Assembly (NCBI RefSeq): GCF_003945595.2
Contig: NW_024104283.1
Location: 1,620,630-1,684,629, forward strand
DNA: 64,000 bases
Direction of reading: 5' to 3'
Origin: Pipra filicauda
Taxonomy: Eukaryota > Chordata > Aves > Passeriformes > Pipridae
The notes under the pieces are model-generated. The model did not search any database. It saw only the letters and a list, made by a program, of their open reading frames with translations, and was not told where the DNA came from. A program made the position numbers and the translations under genes. How positions within the stretch are numbered: position 1 is the stretch's first letter; every line of letters begins with the position of its first letter. Below are positions 31,641 through 45,300 of this stretch, in pieces.

Positions 31641-34600
31641 GTCACTCTTAACCAATGTTATGCACAGAGGCTTTTGCTGGCTTCCAGAGAGTTTTTATCA
31701 GCTTTCATTAACCATTTATAATTAATTACAGTTCCCTGATTTACTTTGTCTTTGTTTATTTTTAAGAGGCAAGAGTGTCTGGGTTTAGATGAACATGTCA
31801 GAATGCAAAGGATAAAAACCATTTTTCATTAAGATTAAAAAGCAGTTAATGCCTAATAGAAGTCATGGCAAGAATAAAAGGTTCTTTGAAATTCATACCT
31901 TCTGGCTAAACTGATCTACACCTACCATTGGTGGCTAGAGCAAACACCTGTTGATATATACTCTTGACAGAAAGCAGAACTAGAGGAGTCACAGTGTTAC
32001 AGGGAAGCACAACTGCAATGATCAAGAAGATCATCTGAAGATCATCTTACAGGGAGCAAGAAAGCAGGCTGGGACTCTGCACAGGGAGTGGCTTAGAAAG
32101 GACATGTTGTCAGCAAGTCGATAAAGGAATTAGATGGACAATAGATCCATGGATGGATACTAAAAGGACTAGGCCAGGACATACCCCTGAATATCCCTAG
32201 CACAGGAACACCAGATGCAGCAGAGAAGGGGGGCAATGGACTATAGAAGATGGCAAGGCTCACGTGCTTTCTCCCGTTAGTCTCTGTGAAAACAGACATG
32301 TGTGCTTGTATCCGTGTGTACCCACTGACTTCAGCCTACTTCTGGTAGAGAGGTTTCTTTGCTTCAAAAAATTACCTTTTTTTTCATGAACAACCTTCTT
32401 GTCTGCTGTGTAATCAATAATCTCTTGTAAACACTTTGATTTCTCTGCTTCTGCAACAGGAATGTCCAGCCCAAATCCATCTTATTCAACCACCGTGATT
32501 TTCACTTGGTCTCAAACATTCCAGATGAGCTCTTTCATGCAACAGGAATTGGCTGTGAAATCAGTCTGGTTACAAGGTTCTGTGATGTGTATTTCTGTGA
32601 TGCCCACGGTAAAAGATGGGAAGTCTGTAATAAATGAAGAAGGGAGTGGAGCCTCTTTTCTAAGCAGTGAACCCAGGGAGTGTTCTAAAACTGCCCTGGT
32701 GCACCAGAGCAGCAGACCAGACTGTGACTCTCCCAGTATGGGGCAGCTGCAGCAGTAATTTACTGATGAGGTGCTAACACGTGATAGAACAGAACATGAG
32801 CAGCTTATAGCTGCTCACCTCTGGGCACACCGAGTGCCTGCCTGGCTCACACACCCAGGGAGTCAGGAGTAAGATGGCCTTCCGTGCCAGACTCTGGTCT
32901 TCTGTTTGCTAAGCTAAAATAATGGTCATGGGCATTTTAGGCTCAGAGGGTGGGGAGTGCAGGTAAATGTTTTAATCAGAGGGATTTTGCCCAGCCTAGC
33001 AAGGATGGGGTAGTGCATATCTTTGCTATGAATAGTGCCAGACCACCACTCCAGGCAGTCCTGACCACACAGGGATTCACACCGGGCCAATAAATACACA
33101 ATAGCTCCAGCCCAGCCAAACATAACTCTCACAGCTGCAATGGGGAAGGCAGGCTCAGACAGTGGGCAGCCTTGCTGCTTAGCAGGGGTGCATTTTAAAG
33201 CATTTTGGTTTTTTTGCCTTGATGTCTATCGATGTATATGAAGTAAAGATCTGCTTTCATATTTATTTTTCCTTCTCTGATTTTAATTTTTTTCCTTTTT
33301 TTTTCCTCTGTAGCTATCAATCTGAGAAACCCAGAACTGTTTTGTACTCTCCTTCTTATATGTCAGGAACCAGTTGATAAAGATCTGTAAACCAAATGCA
33401 GAGGCTGTGCAAGCATAATGAAAGGAGTAATGCGATTCTGTAGATCTTTTATTATCATTCCTCATGAAAGCACTGCACTTCGTGACAAAAATCTGCTACC
33501 TCAACCTTTTCAGACAGGGGCTACTATAGAGAGTTATTACTTTGGTGAGGTGAGGATGTAAGATTGATTTGTATGATGCCGTCATACCGTGATGACATTA
33601 ATTCCATTACCGCTATTTATTTTCTAGGCTTTTCCTTTTACAGGTCATTTACCTTTTTAAACTCCCGTAGGAAATGGAAGGGCTGTGTTCAGCGCCACAA
33701 CCACAGCTGTACTTGGGCTCCCCCTCTCACTGGCATGACACACACACCCTGCCCGAACTGCACCAAGTGTTTCACATTATTCTTTCAGATGTGTAATGCT
33801 CTGCATTTTGCTGCAAGATAATTCTCTGATGCAGTAAGGAAAAAGGATATTGTACTAACATATGTTTTTTATGCCCCTAAACTTACTTTACTTTGATTGA
33901 GCAGATATTTAAAGATCAGTGCAAGGACCTTTAGCGTTCTTCTCCAGCACTGAGAAAGGATTAACAGAGACCAACACCAGGCTGAGACTTGTGTGTTATG
34001 TTGACTTTTTTTTCACAGCTGAGCTATATATCTCCAAACACCAGGGTTTCTAATGCAAATGCTACAGCCCTTCACTGTAGCAACTTAGAGGAGCAATGCT
34101 ATGATTTTAATAAAGCTGTCAGATTAAGTGACTGCATGGTTACACCATGATATTAATACGTGTTCTTAACTGTCAATTAGTTAACTGGCTAATAAAAAGA
34201 GCCTAGCTTATAGGATTTTACTAATGAATATAATGCTTTGTTTCTGGGCAAAACATATGCTTTGGATATATAATTAGGAAAAGGCTCCCCTCTCTCTCCC
34301 CCATCGAGAGAGCATGTGCAGCTGAATAAAGGAGCTCATTATACCTGTGAGGGGTCAAAGTCTGTGGATCTGTAGCTTATGGTATTATGACAGATTACAA
34401 AATCACTCTATTATGTTAGTCAATCTGTTTCCAAGCACAAGCTAGCAGGGAGCAGGGCACTAGAACCTCCCGAGCAGGGCACCCATTGGCTGTTCCCGGT
34501 AGTCTTATGATGGGTCAGCTGGCAGTGACACCACCTCTGACAGCTCACATGTCAGACCTTCCCTGCCTGACTTCTGCCTTTGTTATCACAGAGCCTCTTC

Positions 34601-36190
34601 ACAGACAATCAATCTCTGCTTCAGGTTGCAAAGAGCTCCCAGTAAGAGCTGAAACAAATTTGAAATCCATGTGTAGCCATCACTTCTGCTAATTAAAGGG
34701 AAAAGCAGAGCACTTGCGCTCCAGCTAACCTCTCTCAGGCTCTCACCTTAAAAAAATGAACTAAAAATTTTCTAAGTGGAGAGGGGAGTAGCTAAACAGC
34801 AACAGCTGGGAGGGAAAACATTGGGTTCAGCTTTGGTGCATGCGTCAGTTTAAAAGGAAAACAGTACTTCATATGCGGGATAAAGAGATTTCAGACGTGA
34901 TAGAGATCTTAAGAAATATTTGACTTTCCTATTCTTTAAGGGAAATTATTCTGCCAAAAAGTCTTATTCAGTCAACTCAGCATAGAACTCCTTGGTACCA
35001 AGGGGAAAGAAAATCCTCTTGTATTTGAGAGACACAGTAGTAGTCAGCACTGTGGGCACGTACACTTCTGACAGACTGCAACTTTCTGAGATCCTACCAA
35101 AGACAGGTGGTTCCACCACTACTTTGGGCTGGTTATTTTGCCCTCTCACCAGTCTGGCAGCTGCATCAAAGCCAGGAGGGTCCCAGGGCTGCCAGCATGG
35201 CACAGAAAGACTTGGGGGTAAATCAGAACAGGTAAGCTGGCTTAGGTAGCCCTGAAGGACTGGAACTAACAAAACCACATTTGTGCTCTGTGGTCAATTG
35301 ATGGTGGTGCCTAGGAAGATGCAAAATCTGTCTGTAGCTTTTCCTGCAGCTGGGGCTTTTGCAGGCTCCATCATGTGGGATTTTGTCATAGCTAACCAAT
35401 GGAGAGGTCAGGCTCCTGCCTTTCTGAGGGGTAATTTCTTTCATCAGCAGCCCTTATCATCAAACTTGTGAGAATTCCTATGGCATGTTCTCCCTTGAGT
35501 CCAGTTTGATTAAGATTTGCCAAGAGATTCAAAATGTAGGAGATCATAATCTTCATTCAAACACCATAAGACACAAGCTCACTTTCCTCAGGAAGCCAAG
35601 CTCAGAATGTGCTTGCCCTGCCATTCATTGAGAGCTTTTTTTTCCTTGAAATACCATGTAAAGAGCACAATTTTAACCATCCCATGTTTACAATAGGCAC
35701 TGTGTTGCTCAGCAGCAATAGCAGCAGCAGCTTTTCTCTCATGCTGAGGAAGGGACCTGAGTCAGGGTTGGCCCCAAAACTAAGGAATGCCGTCATGCAG
35801 GTGCCCTCATGCTCACCCTGGACTGGGGTTAACAAGCATTTAAGGAGCTGTTTGGCCATGCCAGAAGCAGACACAGGGCTGCTGGCTCCTGCACAGTGGA
35901 CTGCCCAGACATCCAGAGATCAGAGCAGGAGCTTCAACACCAAACCCACACAGTGTCCTTCCTGGAGACACCTATGTTTGGAGCCAAATGTCATCAGAAA
36001 TACAGTGCAGACACAGCATCAGAAGTCACAGTTCCTGGAGGACACAGGGTGGATCAGAAGAGATTTTTGTAGGATTATATTGGACACCATACTGCCCCAG
36101 CATGGTGGGCATGGGGTCTGACCTCCAGCAGTTCTTTCTCAGCACCTTCCTGGAGCCACTGACCTCACTTTCAGAGGTGCCCCTGCAAAA
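31641..36190. other. Intergenic stretch
   Basis: No supported gene. It contains a candidate exon-like segment at 32460-32608 and two AT-rich, TAAT-rich segments (31.68-31.87 and 34.08-34.38 kb) that resemble conserved noncoding DNA by eye. The stretch at 35.7-36.19 kb is more GC-rich and may hold an unrecognised repeat joined to the CR1 that follows. Confidence 0.6.
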
Positions 36191-36194
36191 GCAG

Positions 36195-36330
36195 GTAACT
36201 AAGAAGGTCAGCGTAGACTTACCTTGCGGCAGCGATCTCTGCATGACTCTGCTTGAGCAGGGGGGTTGGACCAGGTGACTTGCAGAGGTCCCTTCCATCA
36301 TCAAGGATTCTGTGATTCTGTGATACTGTG
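36195..36330 (+). mobile_element. CR1 LINE 3' end, plus orientation
   Basis: GGTTGGACCAGGTGACTTGC, then AGAGGTCCCTTCC, ends in the 8-bp terminal repeats ATTCTGTG ATTCTGTG ATACTGTG at 36307-36330. It is the only young CR1 in the window on the plus strand. The 5' limit is uncertain. Confidence 0.85.
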
Positions 36331-39300
36331 AGGAGGACCAGTGCATATTTGATGTGTATAACAATAGTGAGCTGTGGATTTATTTCATAGCCTGCATGAA
36401 GTAAGGACTGTGATTCCAGAATCAAACCACCATATGAGTAATGATGGATGAATCTTCAAAGCCACTGTGGGTGCTCACAAATGAAGGGCTACTCACAGAC
36501 ATGGCTGAAGTGCTGCAAGGAAGCACTAGGGGGAAGAACCAAGCACTTGTTTGAAAAGCAAGCAGAGGAAGCTGCTTATAGGACATAGTGAAGAGTTCTT
36601 CCCACCCTACAGACTCCAGGAGCTATGCCAGCTGTCCTGCCCTAAGTGGAACACTGCTGGGACACCCAATCCTGGGTGACCTGTGCACCTCTCAGAGCTT
36701 CTGCTTCCCCTCTGTGTGCTTGCCCATTTTTGCAGTGATTTCCTTGGCATTACAGCTCACTGGGCTCCCCATTGGTTCCTGGTCAGAGCCCCTGGGCTGG
36801 CAGCATGTGACCATGGTGACTGTGGTTGTTCTGGGACCTTTAAAACCATCAATGTTAATCTCTCCCACCAACTTCTTCTGGCTGCACTCTGGAGATTCCT
36901 TGGATTGCTTGATGTTTACCAAGTGATCGTGCCATTACCTGCTCGTGGTAATAAACTTCATTGTAGTTGCAAAGCACCCCCGTAATTTTAACTTTGTCAC
37001 TTGCAGTACCCCTCCAAATTAGCTGGAAAAGCACTGAAGTAAAATACAGGGTGAAAAATTAAAGTAGGAAATCTTTTCCTTTCTGTTTGAACCATCAGCC
37101 TAGGCAAAGAGAAGGAGAATTTCCCATAAATTAGTTTTGCTGTTATTATAACAAGACTGGAAGGGAACTTCTTTACTGGGCAGCAGCCTTTCCTGGCAAA
37201 CACCATGACATGAAAATTGTAGAATATGGAACAAAGCCTGGTTTTCAATAAAAACTCTCAGTTCTGGTTGGTTTTTTTTTTTTAAAGTGTGGTTTCTTTT
37301 CTTATTAATCACCTCAAAGATAGTCTGTCAATCTGTGTCTCTTGGAGATAATATCTGTTGTACTTCAGGAGCTAGCTTGTCTTCTCAAATACATTCACAG
37401 GTTTTCATACATATTTATCCCATTTCATTGCAGAACATACAGCACCATCGGTCATACAAACACCTCGTTAATCCCCAGAGGCTGAATCTGGGCATGGCAA
37501 GAGTCAGTTCATGTCCTTGGAGATCAACAGAGCAACATTAGTTTACACCAGGCAATGTTCTGATGCATTGGCTAGCAGCCAAGGAGTTCATGACTTTTAT
37601 ATGTTTCAACAAAAGGCGTTGAAAAGAGCTTTTGATATGGTTATTTGGTGAAAGAGATCAAACACTTCCCCTTTGCATTAATCCTTTTCATGTTTTCAGT
37701 ATATAAACTAATTTTTAAAAGTCTCATCTTGCAGGTGTTCAAGCACGTGGTTTGAGAAACAGTTATTTGGGGCATATGTGCTACTGAAAAGAAACGGCAA
37801 AGGTTTAGAAAATCCCAGCCAGCATAGAGAGCAAGAACAAAAAATGATGAGTCCTACCCCATCGTACCAGGATTGGCAGGCACAGTGGAGACAGGCTCCT
37901 GGACTAGAGATGACTCGCTACAGCAGCTCTTACGTTCTTCAGTGGGCATTGTCTTTATGCCATTATCACCCCAAAGCCCATCCCTGGAAGTTACAGACGG
38001 CTGGGGTATGTTTCAATGACACAAGAAGTGTATCGCAGAGGCCCCACTGTGCTTACACGTGGTGTGAGAGGTGCTGGGCTGCTCCAGCAGCCGTGATCCT
38101 GCCTGGCTGCTCCCGGGCTCATGCCAGGCTGAGGCCCGTGTGGGTTTGCCACTGTGGGCAGGGAGCCAACAGCTTTCCTCCTCCCTGAGTGGGGCAAGGG
38201 CAGAAAGGCTCCTGCTTCCATGGGGGGTAAATCTTGTGTGGGTCCCTCTCTCAAAGTGGTAGGTGCCGTAGGGTTTGTCTGAAGGTCGGTAGAGGCTGAA
38301 TTCATTTACCAATGACTCAGCACTTGTTTTCTGACCTCTGCAGCCCCTTTGTGAGCCCCGGACCACACTTGTTTGTATGAGCTTGGCTATTGTACATGTG
38401 CCGGGCTTAACTGCTGTTCCTGAAAGCTGCCCACAAAATGAGATTTACTTCTAAGAACTAACAAAACCCAGGCAGGCAGTCATACTCTCTTCATCCTTCC
38501 TGGATTTTTGATTTCTTTTTAAATGACCTCTAAACTATTTTCCCATTAAAGCAAGGTCTATTTTTAGGCTATCAATGTCATTTAATTAGTCATTTTGCAC
38601 AAGAGGCACATCTGACTGGAATTTATGTTCTTTTTATCCTCTTTTAACAGCATACGCATTTTTTTCTACCAGTGAGTAAGATGGGGTCTCTTAGTCTTAG
38701 GTCTAACAATCTCTGCTTTTTTTTTCCCCTTTTACCTCATCTTCCCTCTCAGAAGCATCTGAGACAGTCTATGCACCCCCATTTCACAGACTGACTCATG
38801 GCATAGGAACTATGAAGCAATGTGCTCTGAAATCAAGAAGGTGCACTTAATAGGAAAAAGAAATAGATTCTAAATATTTATATATGTATTTTAGACATTT
38901 TCATCTGTTACTTGGATACCTGTCCATGTTGTCTTATGCTTACTGTCCCCTTGGAATGAGTTTCCAGGGTCAAAATACGAGAATTTCATAATGTCAGACC
39001 ATAAAGATAACTTACAGCTTGATTTCTGCCCCAACCACATAAAGGATGGTGCTATTCCCTTACTGAGCTCTCACAGCTGGGTGAATATAAATTTTTTGGG
39101 GGAAAAAAGAAGCGCGGATCTTGAATCAAAATGTTCAGAAATAGAAACCATAGCAGAGAAGAAAACATAGTTTTGCCCAGCTTAAGTGCCTTCAAGATCT
39201 TATAGCTGATTGAGAAGAGTTAGTTCAAGCACAGAGCACATGGGTCACATCTGGCAGCCTTGTGCTCAACAGCCATGTATCCAAATCCCTGTGATGTGGC

Positions 39301-42300
39301 CGTTTTGCTTACAGACCTCTAGACATGGCAGCAGCAAAAACCTTGAGAAGGCGAGAGATCAGATAGAGCGCAACTGTATATGCTTTGCTTTTTCCTTGAG
39401 GTCACCTACCTGTATGTAAGACTGCTGACTGCTGTACAGCAAGGTGTGCACTGCAGGGCAGTTATCCCACCTGGGAATAAACCCCCAAGCCCGAGGGAGA
39501 AGCCTGCTCCCTGTCCTAGGGAGCAGAGCTCTAGTTCCTCTGCATCATAGTCAGAAAGTGCAGAACATGTGGTTTTACTTCCAACCTCCTATTACAGAGG
39601 GTTCCTTTCACTTGACATCTGTATGCATAAGCAGCAGAAATCTGCCCCTGCTACCAGTCACTGGGGATCAGCTTGTGCACACAGTCTGCCTAGGAAAGCG
39701 AGAGAGAAGCCATATAAAGAAACTAGGCATGGGAAGCCCCTTCACCTCCTCCATTTTTGGAGTGGTTCCTTGCTAGCCAGCTGTTTTGTGAGACAGCCAC
39801 ACACTCCCCAACCAGGCTGACACACACGGGGCGCTGGGTCAAAGCAGCCTCTGCTGTATGGCTCTTAGAGGATGCAGATAAACATGTACAGTGATGGCAC
39901 AGCTTCTCAGGACTTTCTAAGCCTCTACTCAAATGTAAAGCCAACAATTACCATTACCATTAGTGACCTGGAGACGTCTGCTTACATATCAGAACCTCAT
40001 TATGATACGTGCTGCACAGTGCACAGTGAACCTCTGGTGCTTGTGACCCTCCTTCATGTATGGGCAGTGGGATCATTGCTAGAGCCCTGGCAGCAGCCAT
40101 ACAGGGAAAGGAACCTCCAGCTGAGCAAACTGCAAAGAGAGCCCAGGTGCTTCTGCAGAGAAAATGGAATCTGTCAGTACTGCTTCAGCCTCTGAACCAA
40201 TAACAGGCAGGAGAGGAGAGCCTCCCTACTCTCTGCTCAGGAAGAGCCATGTTGAAGTTTGCTTACTAGCTTTGTGGGCAGCTTTTCTTTCAGCCCTGTG
40301 CCCTGTGGGTGCACAGGAACAGCCTCTGCTCACTAAGGGCTCCAGCACTCTGCAGCCCACTGCAAAGCTTGAGGACTTGTAGCATTCAGCAGCTGTGAAC
40401 TTGTGTTACTGGGAAGAAAATCTCCGTGTTCACGTGTAAAGCTCTTTTTGAAGTATTTTGATACCAGACAGAGATAAACAACACTTCTTAATAAAACACC
40501 ATCTGCTTGTGCTGTGAAACATCAAGTGTTAAAGGGATTCTGCTCTAAGATGGTCTTTCGGAGACAGTCTGTGTAAAGTTGCTTTCATCTCCAATAGTCT
40601 TTCTTGTCCTTTAAGGTCACGGGCTTCTCTTTTCTTTCCAACCCTAGTGACCGTGAATCTTACAGTCAGCTGGATAATCGTCCCTCACAGTCAGCTGGAT
40701 AACATCCTCAGGGAATGCTGCCATAGTTATTTGCAGCATTGTGAGAACCCAGCTCCCATCTGGTGAAACCGTACTAAGCTGCACCCATCCTGCTTGAATC
40801 AGGATTGCAGATTTTAAAGACAGAGCAGTAATCACAGGGTGCAGAAACCCTTTCTGAGATGGTAGAGGGTACTCCATCGCAGTGTGGTAGTATAAAGGCA
40901 GAAGAACCACCAGACATCATGGATTTTAGACCTAGGAGATGTGACACCAAGTCCTGGGAGAACAGAACATCTGAAAGATGTTGATTGTAGATTTGACAGT
41001 CAGAAGAAACTGTCAGAGAAGGATGGTCTGGTACGGAGCACCAGTCAGGGATGGCATGATGCTTCCCCTTGCATTGACCCTAACAGCCTTGACTGAGTTA
41101 GAGCTTTGGTTTTCAGCCTCAGCAGTGCCACACATTGCACTGAAGGTCTCCAGGGAGGTGACCAGGAAAAGCAAGTTCACATACCTGTACAGCATACTTT
41201 GAATAAAGCAAGTTCAAAGCCCCACTAGTGAAAAAACAGGAGACTATCAACTGAAATAAAGCTGACAGACAGAAACTAAAGACCATTTGAATGCTGAACT
41301 TGACCCAGTATTTTCAAAAATACCTTACAGCTGAAAAAGAAGGAATATTATTCAGAAATAATAAGTCTCACAGGAGCCCAAGTCCTGCTTTCAAAATGGC
41401 TTGACTGTTGGGATGCTACACTGTTCTGTGGGTCAGTGGGTTTGACTACATTTCTGAAGGCTAGGTGTGGACTTCCAAGTCACTAATGGGGAAAATGGTT
41501 GTCATTTGTTCCCTCAGAAATCCTAGCTGTTGCCTCATGGATGCAATAGATAGGGGGACAGCTGTCACAGGGAAAGCTGCTGGGCTTTGGCATGGCCCAT
41601 TAGTGTGTTAGACTCCAGCAGCTTCCCAGTACAGAAAGATGCAGCAGCACTGCTGACACCAAGCTGAAGCCAGAGGCTCCAGTCCCTCATGTTACCATGA
41701 GTAAAAATCCAAGAGGCAGAAAACCCTATGCCTTCTGGAGAAATTAAGCTCTGGCAACTCCTGTAGCCTTTCAAGGAACAAGAGATCCATTTTATTTAGG
41801 GAGTTTACAGTTGCTTTGCTAAACTGGAGGGTGCTGTTATATTTACCACATTTTTCTTTCCTTCCCCAACAATGCTGTTACCAGCAGAGAACAGACAGCA
41901 TTTCTGGTGGGTAGTGAACCTGCTGCCAGCGGCCTTCCCTGATGAGATGCTGCTGTGGAACTCCAGGGGGCAAGCTGTGTGCATGCCTTTTGCAGAAAGC
42001 AGCCAGCTAAATATCACAGAAATAAACAGGCAAGGTTGCTTTGGCCATGCCAGCCAACAGGCAAGCTAAAAGCCAATGAAATTGTTCCAGGAAAAAATAA
42101 AAGAAAAGCTTAATCTTAGTAAAAATATAGTCCCTGAGCACTGGCAGGGTCAGGGTCAGATTGGGTTACGTGTTGTATAAGCCCCCATTATACAAGCCAA
42201 GGCAGGGCAGAGGCTTTCCCAGGACTATTCAATCCTCCTTTCTCTTGCTCGGTTTCACTGTTGCTCCCTCATTCCTTCCTTCTCACTGTCCTTTCTCCTG

Positions 42301-45300
42301 CTGCTTGCTTGGACATCGAACAGGTGAGTCCAAATGTTTCCATCACTGTGAGTTAGAGCACACATCACTTAGTCTTTGAATGAAGTATGGCTGTGGGACC
42401 TTATGAGTGGGCCTAAAGTTGCTCATGTGAGCTGTTGAGGACATTATTTTCCCCTTGAAGCATGCATATTCCTTTTAGGGCACTCCATCACATTCACCTT
42501 GAGATTCTGCTTTTCCATGAAGAAGTGTCATATCCGTAGCAAATTTCTGTGCATCCCAGCACTCACCTTTCAAGCAAACGTTCTGAAAGCATCTTCAGGC
42601 TATTTTTTTTAAATGGAGAAATGCAAAGTGATGCTGCTCCTCCTAACAGACTTCCAGAATGCATTTGCTTCTTCAGAAATAACCTCCTTCAATCCCTCGA
42701 CTCTCCCTTTGCCAGATTACTTTCAATTCTCTGTTCTGACCACACGGAGAAAAGCAGCATTCACTGGAAATAACGTGCACCTTCCAGAGTGAGAACCACC
42801 ACCTGCATTTGAAAACCAACTCCAGCACAGTGCAAATGCACTACTTTTCACATTCTTTCTCATTTCTACATGTTTAAGTAATTGCTGTCAACTCAGCACA
42901 CATCTGCAATACTTTGAAACCCATTTCTCTGGTTTTGATATTCTAAGTTTGACTCCAAGACCCTAAAAAGCTGCTGAAATACATATTGGCAACTCATCAC
43001 AATCTTTCAAAGAAAAAGAAACGTAACACTGTATTGCAAACAGAAAATTCATTGCAATTTTTAGAACCATGGAGAATATACTGAAGCCCTAACAAATACA
43101 ACTTGTTTCTTAATCAACAATAAGGGAAGTTAATTATCTAAAGCATGTCTTTTCATGACAGAGGGAAAGAACAAAACAGTAACCAAAACCCACTGACTTT
43201 ACAGACTCCCAGTTGAAGTTTGCCCCTGTAGAAGGAAGAGAACACCACACAGTTTTACCTGGAAACTGGAGAGCTCAAGCTTTTCAGATCTGGCCAGTAT
43301 TATACAATAGAACAGATTTTCTATTACACAATACGGGACAGGTATAAAATACCCGTATCACCCTTATTTCCCTGTCCCCTGCTATAGACTCTTTTGAAAA
43401 CCTTAAGTCTTTACCACATCTATCTTAGGAATCTTCCTTGCAAAGCCAAGACGCCTGCTCCTTGCAGTCTGTTTTTTTCTGCAGCACAGTAAATTGCTAC
43501 CCTTTGAAATGCTTGAAAAAAAATTTTGAATGAAGTCCAAAGGAATAGCCAGTGGCTGTTCTCTCTGTCTTAACCTAGATCATTTTGACATAAGCCATTT
43601 ATTTCATGGTTAACCCCGGAAAAATCCTGCAGGGAATATAAATTTGTGCATTAATCCTGCTCACTGGTTTGGATCCACTTAGGTTTGGATGAAGGAGGTG
43701 CCACGCTGCAATCCCCCAACTCAAATTTACTGTTTCAAATGCTTTATGAAAATATCATTCCAGAGCCTTCCATGATCCTCACACAAACTCATTATTGCAG
43801 AGGAGAGAAAGAGACACCACTGTAAGCACTGAGCATTAAAATGAAATATAAAGCAGCATTAAAGTTGCTCCGTGCTTAATGCTGCAGTTTAAGCAGCTAA
43901 TCTTGTTTCGGTTGAATGGCATGTTCATTACAGCAAATAAATCAGTAACATGTAGGATTATTGAAGAGGAAAGACATATTAAACCAGTTTAGGGCATCAT
44001 ATTGATTTTTCAATATTTTTTTTCAGTGTCCGATTTAGCTTGGCGTTTTTCAACAGTCAGTTCTAATAAACGCTTGTATAGCAGAGATTAAGCAGGTGGG
44101 AACACTGCCCAGAAAGAGTATTATGAATAACTTAATGCACTGGTTTAATTGCAGCAATCCATGATACTTACTGTGCTGGCACCAGAGGGGAATTTTCAGT
44201 ATTAGAAGTTAAAACTTCAACCAAGCTACTAGCGAGTATCTCCCTTTTATTAAATATTTGAAAGAGCTTTCCAATATTTTCACTTCAGATGAGAGCAGGG
44301 AAGATTTCAGAGTTCATGTAACTATTTAACTTATTTCTATCACAACTAATTAAGTTATTTTTTAAAAATTGTTATCATTTACTTGGCACAACTTTGCCTC
44401 TCTGACACTGCAAAACATTGCAGCCGTGTCCCTGCAGTCCCTGTGCCCAGTCAGCCCTATTCTGCCCAATCCCCTTTGCAAACAATGCACAGAAGCAAAA
44501 AGCCCAAACCTATCTCACACTTCAAGCAACAGGCTCCTTTCAAAGCTATACTGTAAAGTATTCCCATATTGCTTTCCCACATTGCACCAGCATCCTTGCC
44601 ACAGTTCAGAGAAATGAGTCCTTTGGGAGTCTATCCATTTGGCGATGGCCATATTTGAGTAGCAACATAGTTGACCTTAAGAGGTCTCAAAGTAGGGCTG
44701 GCAGGAGAAGAAACACAGTTAAAGCTTAGGGAAAAGAGCAAAGGGCTCCCCATTGCCAGATGGCCTCCCCTCAGCCTCAGCAATTTGTCCACATAGAGTG
44801 GAGACCTCTGGGTAGAACACCAATGACATTTGCAGTAATCAAGCTCCTGTCCCACACACCATACACCAAAACACCAAGGCAAGGATTCAGTGGGAAGTTG
44901 TTTTATCTGTGGGGAAAAAAAAGACAGCATTTTCTTCTCTGTAAAAGGCTGAAAGGAACAACATCTGTTCGCAGGACAAAAACCTCCCTTTTCCTTCACC
45001 TCCAACCTGTGCAAGGTATGAAGGTCCATCTTAGCCCACTCCACCTCTGGAGAAGTGTGCCTGCTCACGGATGCTCCCATGCACTCACCTTAGCCAGCAC
45101 AAATCAGAAATGCCCCAAGCACCACCTCTGGCCTGAAGCAGATGCTGGGGGAAACCAGCTTGGAGCAGCACCAACTTTCCAGCAGAGCAAAGCCCTGAAG
45201 CTGTGTGCAATAGCAGAACACACTGGTCTGACAGCTCCCTAAGCCCACACACAGTCCTGGGTACAGACCATGCCAGGAACCCTCACAATGGCCAACAGAG

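Noticed and set aside
40994..41015. TGACAG...CTGTCA inverted pair
   Set aside because: A six-base inverted pair ten bases apart is expected by chance in a window of this size.
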